Below are positions 1-9,160 of a stretch of DNA of 20,594 nt, one piece after another. The stretch's first letter is position 1; each line of letters begins with the position of its first letter. The stretch is from Glomus cerebriforme (Eukaryota; Glomeromycota; Glomeromycetes; Glomerales; Glomeraceae): the NCBI GenBank assembly GCA_003550305.1, contig QKYT01000295.1, positions 19,190-39,783 on the forward strand. The letters run 5' to 3'. Below the pieces are notes generated by a model. It was not told the DNA's origin. It did not search any database and saw nothing but the letters and a program-made list of their open reading frames with translations. The translations under genes and the position numbers were made by a program.

Positions 1-61
1 ATAAATCAGATAAATTTGATTATTAATTACTTGATAAATATATATTATATACTCAGATTGA

Positions 62-740
62 TATTGGTTTACTGATTTTCTCCAGGTGTTATCACTATTA
101 ATCTAATTTGATGGANTATAGTTCAATTAAAGCAAATATTTGCGTTTGAAAGATTGTTTGGAATCATTTTTTACATTCCACAAGATCAANAGTAATTTGC
201 AGACAATTTTGTTTCTTGATCCTGCATCTGTTACAGACTCTGTTTCTTTTACTTTGCATTGATTGCAAGTTCTGTTTTTTAATCTGTATCAATTACAGGA
301 TATTGTTAATATTTTCATATGGAAGAATTACTATCTAATTTGAATAAATTTAATGTAATATAATTAAGATATATTATAGATTTACTGATTCTCCAGATTA
401 TTATTATCATTGATCTAACTCAGTAAACAAAACAGGATTACAGAATCTTTGCTTAAACAAATCATAAATAATATTGTTCATCTTCTGTTTCTTGATCCTG
501 CATCTATTACAGGATTTTCTTCACTTGTATTACTAGTTCAGGTACAGGATGTTTTAGGATAAGCAAAAAGTGAAAATACTATCATTAATAATTATTTTTG
601 CATAGTCAAGGCATATTAGTTTACTTATTTTCTCCAGGTGTTATCACTATTAATCTAATTTGATGGACTATAGTTCAATTAAAGCAAATATTTGCATTTG
701 AAAGGTTGTTTGGAATCATTTTTACATTCTACAAGACCAC
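62..740. repeat. AT-rich direct-repeat array, three related blocks
   Basis: The block at about 62-188 recurs at about 615-740 with only a few differences. Both contain TTTTCTCCAGGTGTTATCAC, then TAATCTAATTTGATGGA, a TATAGTTCAATTAAAGC core and a TTTGGAATCATTTTT tail. A more diverged start of the same unit (ACTGATTCTCCAG) lies near 385. A second shared module, TTTCTTGATCCTGCATCT, occurs at about 212 and 488. The arrangement suggests a tandem array of units of roughly 230-300 bases in different states of decay. No coding frame was seen. Confidence 0.8.
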
Positions 741-1260
741 AACCTTCAGTACCTGAATTAACAGTAATATTCAATACCTGAATTACTAGCAATTCTATAT
801 AATAAATTTTAATTTTTTTCTCTAACTTGTTTTTCAACAAAGTTTAATTTACATGAATATCGCATGTATTACAAAAAAATACTATGCTGAAGTTTGTAAA
901 ATTTAGCTTTTGACATTGGCTTGTTTTGTCCATTCCTAAACAATGAATCAAAGTATAATTAATGATCTAGCTAGATGATAGAGCAAATCTATTTGCTCTG
1001 ATCTTATATACTTGATATCATTATCTTGTTCTTGTTGAACCCTTTATTTTCTCCCGAGCATTCTTTTTTAATTTTGGATGATAATATTAGTATTAGCAAA
1101 TGAGCAATGTATAAACAATCTTGCTTTTCCTTTTGATATTATTATAAATTTTTTTTCCAATAATCATTTATGGTTTCTTTCCAAGTTACTGTAAGCATTG
1201 GTATCCAATTGGTAAATGGTTATAGCCAAGCTTTTCCAGTTGCCTTCTACTGTGTTTCTA
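741..1260. other. AT-rich gap, no gene recognised
   Basis: Nothing here reads as a convincing gene on either strand. The only structure noted is a short perfect inverted repeat at 980-999, listed separately. Confidence 0.6.
980..999. repeat. Short perfect inverted repeat
   Basis: AGAGCAAAT and its exact reverse complement ATTTGCTCT are separated by two bases. The preceding bases contain a CTAGCTAG palindrome. No neighbouring gene suggests a terminator or regulatory role; it may be chance or a transposon-end relic. Confidence 0.6.
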
Positions 1261-1990
1261 TGCAAAATATTTCCAGTTTCTTTTAATCCATTGGTATTAT
1301 AATTAATTGTTGGAAGGAAACTGAGAATTTTCTTTTATAAAATATAATCCTTTATCCAAATAAAGTAAAACTTTGATGTTTTGAAATGAAATTATTTGGA
1401 TATTTTGGTTTTATAAATAATGTCTGTATTTTTTTTTTTTGTCTTTTTCATGCAAAATTTTTCCAGTTTCTTTCAATTTGTTGGTATTACAATTAATTGT
1501 TGAATGGGAAATTCCAATTAACTGATAATTGTTTTTTATGGAACATGTAAAATCTTTTATCCATAAAATAAAACAATTTGATGTTTTGAAATGAATTTAT
1601 TTGGATATTTTAGAAAAGAATTTTTTTATAAAGAATAATGTGTTATGAGTTCTGTATTTTTTTTGTCATTTCTGTGTAAAATATTTCCAGTTTCTTTCAA
1701 ACACGGCCAAAGACCTCAGCAAGATCTTTGTAGTCCTTTGATAATAAAAACGATGCTTCGCCACTATGATCCTTGATCCCTTCCATAGTGCTTTCCTCAG
1801 TGGGAGGGGGCTGGTTTCAATCCATTGGTATTATAATTAATTAATTGTTAGAAGGAAACTGATAATTTTCTTTTGTGGAATACTGTATAATCCTTTATCC
1901 GAATAAAATAAACAGTTTGATGTTTTAAAATGAAAATATTTGGATATTTTGGAGGAGAATTTTTATAAACAATGTGTGTTATGAGTTCTG
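1261..1990. repeat. Three tandem copies of an AT-rich unit of about 190-225 bases
   Basis: Copies start near 1261, 1451 and 1675. Each begins with a TGxAAAATwTTTCCAGTTTC motif. It is followed by TTGGTATTAyAATTAATTG, a GAAACTGAtAATT-like stretch, ATCCTTTATCC, then TTTGATGTTTTrAAATGAA and TTTGGATATTTT. Copies 2 and 3 share a TGTGTTATGAGTTCTGTAT junction. The third copy is longer because it carries a 120-base insertion at 1701-1820. No coding capacity was recognised in the unit itself. Confidence 0.85.
1701..1820 (-). pseudogene. Inserted scrap of Ty3/gypsy-like polyprotein
   Basis: This 120-base GC-richer block interrupts the third tandem copy between CCAGTTTCTTTCAA and TCCATTGGTA, which are adjacent in the first copy. 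TTTCAA stands at both boundaries (1695-1700 and 1815-1820), as a six-base target duplication would. On the minus strand 1700-1816 is open for 39 codons and includes PPPTEEST, SGEASF and DYKDLAEVF. A (E/D)Y.DLA(E/D)VF stretch is typical of the segment just before the reverse transcriptase core in Ty3/gypsy polyproteins (family knowledge). What remains lacks all catalytic motifs and both LTRs. It may be a filler fragment carried in during break repair. The family call is from memory of the motif and is moderate; the insertion itself is clear. Confidence 0.55.
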
Positions 1991-2230
1991 TATATTGAGG
2001 CTTTTTATGTCTAAGCCAATCTACAAAATGATTGATAAAAATGATAATCAGGTAAAGTTAAAATAATGAGGCTTATAGATAAAAAATGTTTGATCTAGCT
2101 AAGCCAATGTATAAATCATGAATGAAAGAATGTTTTATATTTTATAAAAGATATTTTGAGTTTTAGATAATAAAATTTAGATGAACTCATATTAAACAAA
2201 AGTATTTTTTTTAATCCGATTTCAAAATGC
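1991..2230. other. AT-rich spacer with diverged short repeats
   Basis: GAGGCTTTTTATGTCTAAGCCAAT near 1997 and GAGGCTTATAGAT with TAGCTAAGCCAATGTA near 2068-2113 are diverged copies of a short motif. No gene was seen. Confidence 0.4.
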
Positions 2231-2495
2231 TTTTCCACAGCCTCTACTAATAAATTATTCTGTTTTTGTTTGATTTTGATTATAATGTTTACGGAATCTT
2301 TAGCCTCTTTCTCAGCATCAATAAATTTTTTTTAAATTTTGAAAGAATTATAGAATATCACCAATATAATAAAAAAAAATATGCTAAGTATATGTCTCAT
2401 TTTTTCCACAGCCTCAATTATGAAATGTTTACGGAATTTATAGCCTCAAACAACTTTTTTAAATTTCAAAAAAATTATAGAATACCAATTTAGAT
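2231..2495. repeat. Local direct duplication
   Basis: TTTTCCACAGCCTC occurs at 2231 and 2402, AATGTTTACGGAAT at 2284 and 2424, and an AATTATAGAATA-like tail at 2347 and 2472. The order is the same in both halves but the first half contains extra sequence. A 75-codon ATG frame at 2266-2493 spans the two halves. It is rich in F, I, N, K and Y as expected by chance in such DNA, and is not called as a gene. Confidence 0.7.
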
Positions 2496-2499
2496 AAAA

Positions 2500-3880
2500 C
2501 ATTTACGTGTAAATCAGCATCGAAGCAAGTTATAGATGTGACAATCACCTGAGCCAAGAATTGCCTGTAAGCAGTTTGATTATTATAATGAGTAATTTTA
2601 TTTACCATTCGCTGCCAAATTTTCCACATGATTTATATGCAAATTTTTACTATTTTTATTTTTCTTATTTTCTTGTAGTTTTATTATGAAGAGTCAAGAA
2701 ATTTTCGGAATCTATTAATTATAATACTGCAAAAATTATAATTGTGATTGTCAAAGATCAAAATCATTAATTTGATTTAACTTGTTATGATCATAAAATA
2801 ACTTTCTTTGGTAAGCAATACGTATACTAATAAATTCGAACTGAAATGCTAATTTATGGTTATAAACTTTTATTTGTATTCACTTGAAAAAATAAAATTT
2901 TGTTTATTTAAAGACAAATATAGTAAATGCACGTAAAAACCGAATTCTAGAAACAGGCTCATAAAGGCATGTTAGTACGTTTATGGGTGTATATTTTGGT
3001 ATCAATAATCTTATAAAAGGATTCAAAAAAAGTTTATTTTTTTAACTTTTGGAATAATTGATTGATAATTTGCTTTTTTCAATTCTAAAAGTTTAACACT
3101 TTTAGCAAAATTAGTCTTATTAATAAAAAAAATGATTATGTCCTATTCATCAATCTTCAAATAATATAATTCGTGATAAATTTAAAGACTTTGAATGTTA
3201 TTTTTATGTTAACTATCGGAATATGAATTTGTAATGTTCCCTAATGGGAAAGAACTGAAGTTACATTATATAGTCTCAAAGAAGAATAGTCCATCATCAT
3301 CAATTAACAAGCAAGTGTATGGATATATATTATATTTATATATCAGATTTAAAAACGAACAACATATACACCAGGAATGAACATAACAACATACTGTATA
3401 TGTGAAATTTGGATTAGAAATTGATTTTTATACTACCCGTAATAATCACCTGCCAAGCTGCTAAAGGAAATTCAGAGATGTTAATTGCCTGGAAAAGAAC
3501 AATAATTTGATTTTGATAAAAATTTAAAAATCAATTCTTTTTAATAGGTAGATTTTATTTTATTTTAACATGTCTCAATTTTCGGATTATGTAAATATCA
3601 TCTACATTAAAACATTATAAGATATCGGAAATTATACAAATCAAATTTAAAAATAATGTTATATAAATGTTTAGTCAATTTATAATACAATTTATAACAA
3701 AAATTACATGTTCTCAATTTTTAAAATTTCAAGATTTTTAAATTACTAAAACTCTACCAATTTTTACTTTATGAAAATAATTTTTAAAGTTTAAATAAAC
3801 TATAAAAGTTATCGGTTAATTTTTTTTTAAAAAAATAATAAACCTTGTTTTTAATATTTTTAAATTGATCCGTTATTACT
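2500..3880. other. AT-rich gap, no firm gene
   Basis: No recognised gene. The only patch worth recording is 2588-2689 on the plus strand: a 33-codon ATG frame beginning MSNFIYHSLPNF. A splice-acceptor-like TTTTCTTGTAG at about 2669-2679 is followed by an alternative open frame containing YYEESRNF. This could be the edge of a spliced gene or chance; no matching donor was identified. The rest is AT-rich sequence with homopolymers. Confidence 0.4.
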
Positions 3881-4284
3881 ATAGACACTGTATCATCTCC
3901 AAGCNTAACCCAAAGTAATCACCATANTACACGAACNATACAGGCTCAAACTCCATTCCTTATCACAAATTTATGATATGATTCCAAAAATCCAATTACC
4001 TTCTTTTTTATCCAATATCATCAGAAACAATATTCTCGCGTACATGAATTAACAAATTAAATTAATTGTTAATGATACATCCAAATCTTAGAAGAACATG
4101 GTCACAAAATATGTTACTTCATATAAACGAAAAGTATTATCATTTAGTTGTTACTGGGTTGATTTCTGTAATTCTGGCCAGAATTTATAACTTGACCAGA
4201 GTTATCGCCGATCACTTGAGTATTTATAGATTCAAAGATCAAAACATATACATAAACAAGACCAAAAAACCTAAAGGTGCATGA
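3881..4284 (+). pseudogene. Coding-like island in three successive frames, unrecognised
   Basis: Three open stretches follow each other on the plus strand. The first is 3881-3976 (includes TRTIQAQTPFLI, with several Ns). The second is about 3972-4052 (includes IQLPSFLSNII and ends NILAYMN then TAA). The third is 4066-4284, an ATG frame of 72 codons beginning MLMIHPNLRR and ending KTKKPKGA. The frame changes could be indels, unseen introns or sequencing errors; four Ns lie in the first part. No family is recognised. The third frame stops immediately before another ATG at 4285. Composition in the first two parts (Q, T, P, S) is less AT-driven than the surroundings, which is the main support. 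Confidence 0.3.
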
Positions 4285-4347
4285 ATGCAAATGATCAAAA
4301 TGATCAAAATAGGTTCACACAATATTAGTGGATTAGAAGGTGACTAA
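4285..4347 (+). pseudogene. Short frame recalling the start of a non-LTR retrotransposon endonuclease
   Basis: The ATG directly abuts the TGA that ends the upstream frame (TGA at 4282-4284). The 20-codon product contains IKIGSHNISGL. This resembles the K(I/V)G(T/S)HN(I/V)NGL opening of the apurinic-type endonuclease in fungal LINE elements (family knowledge). The adjoining stop and start would fit an ORF1/ORF2 border. After the TAA at 4345-4347 no continuing endonuclease motif was found in any frame, so at most this is a stub. A tandem ATGATCAAA doublet overlaps the start and may explain the M-I-K-M-I-K run by chance. Confidence 0.25.
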
Positions 4348-4940
4348 CTACTAATAAAGGTTTGAAAAATAAAGGGAAAGGCAATTGGTTGTCAATTCAG
4401 AAATTACAAAGGCTTTTTTTCAACAAAATTAAAAGGTTCTAAAAACAAAGAGCATCTCATAGGCATAACTCTGTTTTTTCAAAGGTTGCACTCTTATAAT
4501 TATATATAATTACGTGAAGCAAGAAAAAATTAAATACAAACACTATACTTGTGATTTTAATTTATGTCCAAATCCGAAATGGCATCATTGATAATATTTT
4601 TATAAAATTAGTTCAAACTTTTTTATCATTTATTAATACTTTTTATTACAAAATACTGTAACTAACTAGAAAGTCTTATTTTGGAGAATCAGTCCAAGTA
4701 TAATATTTTANTTATATTAAACGATATAATTGCGAAGAAAATATTGGAAACTATTAAAATTTAACCTTGCAGAATTAAATCAAATTTAATGAAGAAAATT
4801 AAAAACGGAGTCTTATATAAATTATTTTTATGATTATTTTTTCATAATTTATTTTCATAAAAACACATTACAAAAAATAAAAAATTTCATATTAAAATAC
4901 AAAAAAAAAATCTCTCGTATTTTATAACAAAAAGAAAAAA
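4348..4940. other. AT-rich gap, no gene recognised
   Basis: Long A- and T-tracts and one N near 4711. Nothing resembling a gene, RNA or repeat family was seen. Confidence 0.5.
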
Positions 4941-5380
4941 TTACATGCGAATGAAAAAAAAATTTTTCATAAACAAAAATAAATGAAACAAATAAAATTG
5001 TCTGCAGACTTCATGATTTGATGGTATCGGGATAGTTGAATTGTTGTATCATTCCATATCATTTCCTTTAATAACAAGATTTTCTTTTAGCTGATANAGN
5101 TCTTTGGTCATCAATTTTGTAAAAGCAAACTAACCCACGAACCTCTTGCAATTAAATCTTGCATGNCTTTTTCGGTTATAAAACTTTTATCTAACCTTAC
5201 TGCATGAAAGAGCGCATGTAAAAAAAGAAGTAAAATGGGTACGTCATAAAGCGATTCCAATGTATTTATTTTTTTAAAAAAATAAAAGTAACGGGTTTTT
5301 TTGGTTTTTATTATTGATATCAAATGAATGTTCATTTTTTTTTTATAGAAAGGGCTTTGAGTTTGAAGATATGGACACAT
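4941..5380 (-). pseudogene. Unrecognised minus-strand gene remnant in two overlapping frames
   Basis: Reading the minus strand, an 89-codon ATG frame (5380 down to 5111) ends in SWVSLLLQN and TGA. It includes ESLYDVPILLLFLHALF, a hydrophobic run, then LDKSFITEK and MQDLIARG. A second frame begins with an ATG at 5111-5109 that shares one base with that stop (TGATG). It runs to TAA at 4943-4941, interrupted only by a TGA at 5051-5049. It includes LYQLKENLVIKGND and STIPIPSNHEVCRQ. Residue composition in both is protein-like rather than AT-driven. Ns at 5096, 5100 and 5166 fall inside, so the frame break may be a sequencing artefact or an intron. No family is recognised. It could be a single gene with one frameshift. 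Confidence 0.35.
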
Positions 5381-5494
5381 TATTTATATTACTTTCAAAT
5401 GTATCGATTTACATTTTTTTTTTCAATGATTGGTATCAATTCCGTTAGCTCAGTAATTTTTGAATAATAATAATAAGGAATTATTCTCATAAAC

Positions 5495-5596
5495 ATGAGT
5501 AAAATGCAGGTCCAAACAGGATTTAATGCATCTTCATTGGATTTTTTAAAAAAAATTCCCACCAAGCAATGTCACAATGAATTCAATACATACTAA
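5495..5596 (+). CDS. Small hypothetical ORF, 33 residues
   Basis: ATG to TAA frame beginning MSKMQVQTGF and ending CHNEFNTY, with mixed composition (Q, T, S, D, P) unlike the lysine, isoleucine and asparagine runs around it. No domain, signal peptide or homologue is recognised. A second weak plus-strand patch follows at about 5648-5710 (HLQKRKSVAIIRQSQ) in another frame. It could be the first exon of a spliced gene or chance. Confidence 0.25.
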   Translation: MSKMQVQTGFNASSLDFLKKIPTKQCHNEFNTY

Positions 5597-5599
5597 AGC

Positions 5600-6041
5600 A
5601 TGCAAGTTTTATTAAAAAAGGATAATCTTTTACTAAACTTTATTAAAAGCATCTTCAAAAAAGGAAGTCAGTAGCAATTATAAGACAATCACAGAACACA
5701 GATCACATTGAACTTTTTATTAAAAAAAAAAAATCTTCTTGGATAAATTCCAGAAGCTAAAATAGTATAAGATTAAAAATTTCTCGTTACATCTAAAAAT
5801 AGATTAAAAATATACACTAAATTATAAAAATATCATTGTTTTTTTTATCTAAAAATAACAGGTTAGGGTTTAATTCCTTTAATTTCGAATTAATAATATT
5901 TATTCCTTGCACCTTACAAGTACATAAATATTTCTTTGTTAACTGTTAATTTATAAGTAAGAGTTTATTCAGGAGTACTTGATAATTTTTTTTATTAGAA
6001 TCCTAATATAGTAGATAGGTCTATTTTTATTTAATTAATGC
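5600..6041. other. AT-rich gap, no gene recognised
   Basis: Homopolymer-rich sequence. One isolated GGTTAGGGTTTAA near 5861 looks telomere-like but is only about two units long. Confidence 0.5.
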
Positions 6042-6377
6042 TTAATAAAAAAAACCACGTCTTAGATCATCAACTACAAAGATATTTTCTAAATAAACTT
6101 GTTTCAAGAAGTTTGCTTTTGGAATATTGAAAATCTCGCGTTCTGAGTTGAAAGTTATTATGATTTAATTTTTCGTTTATGGTTTGGTGGTTTGATTTAA
6201 AATTTCCACAATAGTAATTTAGAATGTCATTTGAAATTTGGTAAGAAATTTGTTAGTATGAACAGACGGAAGATTATGATACTGATAAACTTACGAAATA
6301 ATTATTGGCTTTGATTCGTCTAAAATATTAGTCTGTGGTGCAAATGGATCTGTCGACGTATGAATATACAGTATATA
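6042..6377 (-). pseudogene. Decayed minus-strand gene fragment ending at the Tc1 insertion
   Basis: One minus-strand frame can be followed from 6377 down to a TAA at 6044-6042. Pieces include TSTDPFAPQTNILDESKP, YQYHNLPSVHTNKFL, ITIVEILNQTTKP, EREIFNIPKANFLK and VYLENIFVVDDLRRG. These are separated by TAA codons, one of them at 6293-6291. About 112 codons hold four or five stops, and these are clustered, so several long pieces stay open in the same phase. A GTAAGT donor-like hexamer also begins at the first stop, so part of the interval might be intron, although no acceptor restoring this phase was found. The frame stays open to the Tc1 boundary, so the element may have cut the gene. Family not recognised. 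Confidence 0.4.
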
Positions 6378-6423
6378 CAGTGATGAGCAAAATTATTTGG
6401 AAACTTCCACGTGGCATAAATCG
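6378..6423 (+). repeat. Left terminal inverted repeat of the Tc1 element
   Basis: Starts CAGTGATGAGC after TA and contains TTATTTGGAAACTTCCACGT. It pairs with the right end at 7555-7593. Confidence 0.8.
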
Positions 6424-6489
6424 ATGATATCGATGAGCAGTTTTCATTTATTAACGAGTTTAATAACATAAAATTTAAACTATATAAAA

Positions 6490-7480
6490 TTAATAATTAA
6501 TCCTTTCTCTCTTTACCCTGATAATTTCCTTGCATCTTGTTTTCATTGACCTAACCAAATTGTTTATAACTTCATCGGGAATCATTTCCCATTCCTCAAC
6601 CATAAACACAATAAAATAATGATTCTAAACACACCAGTCGATTAGCAAAAAAATTTCTCCAAGAATATGTCCCAGAAGTAATGGATTGGTCATCTAACAG
6701 CCCCGATCTCAATCCAATTGAAAACTTATGAGGGTTTCTTAAGAGGAACGTAAAGAAAAGAAACCCATGAAATTTGGAGGATTTGCAGTTTCCAATCACC
6801 ACCCATCATTTCCTCAACCTCAGGAAGCTGTTCTTCAAGAATTTTAACATAAAATTCAGCATCCAACAAAGCAATAAAGACTAGTTTTATCACATGCAGA
6901 AAATCTGCCTCATGCATGAATTTTTTGTCTGTTTTTTGAAATAGGCGATGATGCTTGTACCATTTGTACCATTGAGTAATTGTGTTTCTGAATAGTTAAA
7001 ATGATGTCTCATCTGTGTAACCAATCATCGTTAAGGTGCTTCTTGGCCCATTCTACTCATCTTCGTTTATGATCAACTGTGAGTAGTGGTATTGCGTGGG
7101 ATAGAATTTTTATAATTATGATGGCGTGTGTCCAGACACTGTTACACTCTTTTCTGAGAGTTTTTTAGCTAAATTTTTTGTTGATACTAAAGGATTTCGT
7201 CTAATTTGTTGGTCTATAACATTTGATGCAGCTTTTGTAATCTTTTTGGCCAACCTGCACCAGGCCACATCACCTGTAATTTCCAATTTTTTAGGTTATA
7301 GTATATTGTGGAGAATCCAATGTTGGTATGACGCTGAATTTCACTTGCACAACGTATTTCTTCAGCCCACAAATGTAAAGTTACTTCTCGTTGCCATTTT
7401 TTTTGACATAACCTTTAGTTTTGGAGACATTTTTCTTGAAGGGTCTTGTGTAGAGAGCTGTGAGAGAAAAATCCGTTAGT
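6490..7480 (-). pseudogene. Tc1-family transposase pseudogene, rearranged
   Basis: The protein would cut and paste the element using a DDE/DDD catalytic triad (family knowledge). On the minus strand, N-terminal to C-terminal, the pieces are as follows. KITKAASNVIDQQIRRNP and LVSTKNLAKKLSEK (about 7270-7140) form the helix-turn-helix region. TDETSF (7016-6999) carries the first catalytic aspartate. KILEEQLPEVEEMMGGDW (about 6850-6790) follows. The C-terminus is VEEWEMIPDEVINNLVRS and CKEIIRVKRERINY, ending TAA at 6492-6490. Between the last two, 6607-6788 carries the missing catalytic part on the opposite strand. Several stops and frame changes occur; for example the residue after TDETSF is a stop. 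The normal length is about 340 residues; no full frame remains. The 117-codon plus-strand frame at 7126-7479 is only the antisense of the N-terminal half. Confidence 0.85.
6607..6788 (+). other. Inverted internal segment of the Tc1 transposase
   Basis: On the plus strand this segment reads DSKHTSRLAKKFLQEYVPEV, then DWSSNSPDLNPIEN, a TGA where tryptophan is expected, GFLKRNVKKR and finally NLEDLQ. This is the (N/D)DPKHTS to SPDLNPIENLWG catalytic portion of Tc1 transposases. Its flanks code on the minus strand: GGDWK ends at 6789 and FMVEEWEM resumes at 6606. Flipping the segment would put all parts in the family order, with about one base missing at one junction. It holds two of the three catalytic acidic residues, so the inversion by itself inactivates the enzyme. 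Confidence 0.8.
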
Positions 7481-7554
7481 ATGGTGTACAGTACAAAGTT
7501 TAGTTTAAATGTGTTGTAATTTGATTGGGCTATTTTTGATAATCCTTTTCACGT

Positions 7555-7593
7555 GATAAATGTCACGGGATTATTTCCAATAAAATTGCAGTG
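7555..7593 (-). repeat. Right terminal inverted repeat of the Tc1 element
   Basis: Reads GATAAATGTCACGGGATTAT and on to TTGCAGTG, the diverged inverse of 6378-6423. Confidence 0.75.
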
Positions 7594-7674
7594 AATTATT
7601 AGGAATGAAAATATTTGATAATTATGATACATTTGTAAAATTGTAATAAACTGCCTTATTTCTTTTTTTTTTTT

Positions 7675-8257
7675 ATGAGTAAAAGTTGTAATTATTATAA
7701 TAATGCTTTTTTTTTTGTATGGGAAAAAGAAAAGAAAAAAAAAATTTGTATACGCGCACAAAAAGCATCGCACTTAATAATTACCCATAAAAAATTCGGG
7801 GTGTTATCAAATTCTAAAAATAAAAAAATGGTTGATTTTTTTTGGAATATAACAGCAATCTTGACTGGAATTGACTATCGAGTATTTCATAAATATTTGT
7901 AGACTGTTTGTAGAATTTCAACTAAAATACAGGCAGGATGGGTTACTCGTCATAACAAAGTTAGGATGAAAGGTTTGCTTCGTGATGTTTATCTCCTAAT
8001 TTAGTTATTAATAAGATTCGAGAACTCTGACGAGAAAATATGGGATATGCAATATTCGTTACACTTACGTTACATGGCTACAAAAAAGTTTATTTTTTTT
8101 CGAAAAACTCTAAAAATTTCTTTCTTGAAACTTTAAATGAATATTACTATGCAAAAATTCGTTGAATTTATGATATTCAGTTTGCGATCTAAAAAATTTT
8201 TTATGAATTTACTTTTTATTCTGAGGAGACTCTTTGGAAATACTGGAATTTCATTGT
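7675..8257 (+). pseudogene. Long single-phase plus-strand frame with few stops, unrecognised
   Basis: An ATG frame of 75 codons (7675-7902) ends at TAG, but the same phase continues open from 7903 to a TAG at 8002. It then runs to TAA at 8134-8136 and on to TAA at 8254-8256. That is about 194 codons with four stops, well below the roughly one stop per eleven codons expected at this base composition (estimate). Pieces include FFWNITAILTGIDYRVFH, IQAGWVTRHNKVRMKG, IRFENSDEKIWDMQYS and MNLLFILRRLFGNTG. A GTAAGT donor-like site overlaps the last stop. The lysine-rich first 45 codons are doubtful. Phase stays fairly open towards 8900, which may be chance. No family is recognised; it lies just outside the Tc1 right end. 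Confidence 0.35.
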
Positions 8258-9160
8258 AAGTTGTTTCTTAAAAAGTTCTTATATTACACAAGTAAGATAC
8301 TTTTAAATACTGGGTCTTATTAGTTAGCTATTTGTTGAATAATCATACAAACAGTAATCGTAAAATTGAAAACCCTAAAGGTTTCTTATTTTATATACGT
8401 TTTAACTTTGAATGTTTATAATTTCCATATATATTTCTTTTTTAACTTTATATATATTGGTTTTTTTTACTATAAACTAATACTAATCTCGGTGTACTAC
8501 CTCTGTTCTTATTATATTACAAAAAAAATGTTCTAATAAGTTTTTAAATCTCTATTGAATTAAAACAAATCTATTTACACCCTTTATTACCTTTTAACCC
8601 TAGAATTTGTATACGTCGAAGAAATCTGTAAAAGTTCAACAGACTATATAAATTTTTAATGTAAATTTTCATAGATTGTAATTATACCTTGCAAAGATCA
8701 AATCCTTGGGAACCATTAAATTTACTCATTACGTATTTAGAATTTTTTTTTTTTCACTGTAACATTACCATTAGTAACATTATTTTATCTCGATCATCAT
8801 TTTTGTGTTAAGCAACTTTTCGCTCAAAACATTTATGCTCTAGTGGCTTCTTTGGAAAATATTTAATAATTTCTTTTGTTTTGTAATCTTGGAAAATAAA
8901 TTTATAAATTTTGTGCCATAAAAAACGTCCGAAATATTCCTAAATTATAAGATGATGAATGTTAACGCATAATTCTTTTGAATGTATGAAAATTTATTAT
9001 TATTTTTTTCTATTTTCCTATTTCGTTTTTTTTTGATATTAATGTTTGTTGAAAATATTGTATTACATCACAAAATAACTTACGAACATAATAAAATGAA
9101 AAATAGATTAAAAGAACAATTATTGATGTATACAATATATCAAATTTATGTGTTTATTAA
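8258..9160. other. AT-rich gap, weak coding hints only
   Basis: Two stretches stay open in the phase of the preceding frame: about 8297-8425 (includes RKIENPKGFLF) and about 8650-8810 (includes LQRSNPWEPLN). A 60-codon ATG frame at 8982-9164 is rich in F, L and I and is probably chance. No firm gene, repeat or RNA. Confidence 0.35.

Larger units (their letters stand above)
6378..7593 (-). mobile_element. Dead Tc1-family DNA transposon of about 1.2 kb
   Basis: The left end begins CAGTGATGAGCAAAATTATT directly after a TA, the dinucleotide target of Tc1/mariner elements. The right end, read as reverse complement from 7593, begins CACTGCAATTTTATTGGAAA. It aligns with the left end through GGAAA, CGTG and CAT, about 39-46 bases in all with mismatches. 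Between them lies a decayed transposase read mainly from the minus strand. A TA is not directly at the right boundary (the flank reads TAATT), so the duplication has decayed or the end is a few bases away. Stops, frameshifts and an internal inversion make the element non-autonomous. Confidence 0.85.

Noticed and set aside
2266..2493. 75-codon ATG frame.
   Set aside because: It spans two halves of a local duplication and is dominated by F, N, K, I and Y.
5858..5875. GGTTAGGGTTTAA as an interstitial telomere.
   Set aside because: Only about two telomere-like units, not an array; chance or trivial.
6596..6917. Minus-strand ATG frames at 6596-6802 and 6726-6917 as separate genes.
   Set aside because: The first is antisense to the inverted transposase segment. 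The second is transposase sequence running into that segment's wrong strand.
7126..7479. 117-codon plus-strand ATG frame.
   Set aside because: It is the antisense of the N-terminal half of the decayed Tc1 transposase, whose minus-strand translation shows recognisable Tc1 motifs.
7549..7773. 74-codon minus-strand ATG frame.
   Set aside because: It runs from lysine- and isoleucine-rich low-complexity DNA into the Tc1 terminal repeat, so it is not a gene.
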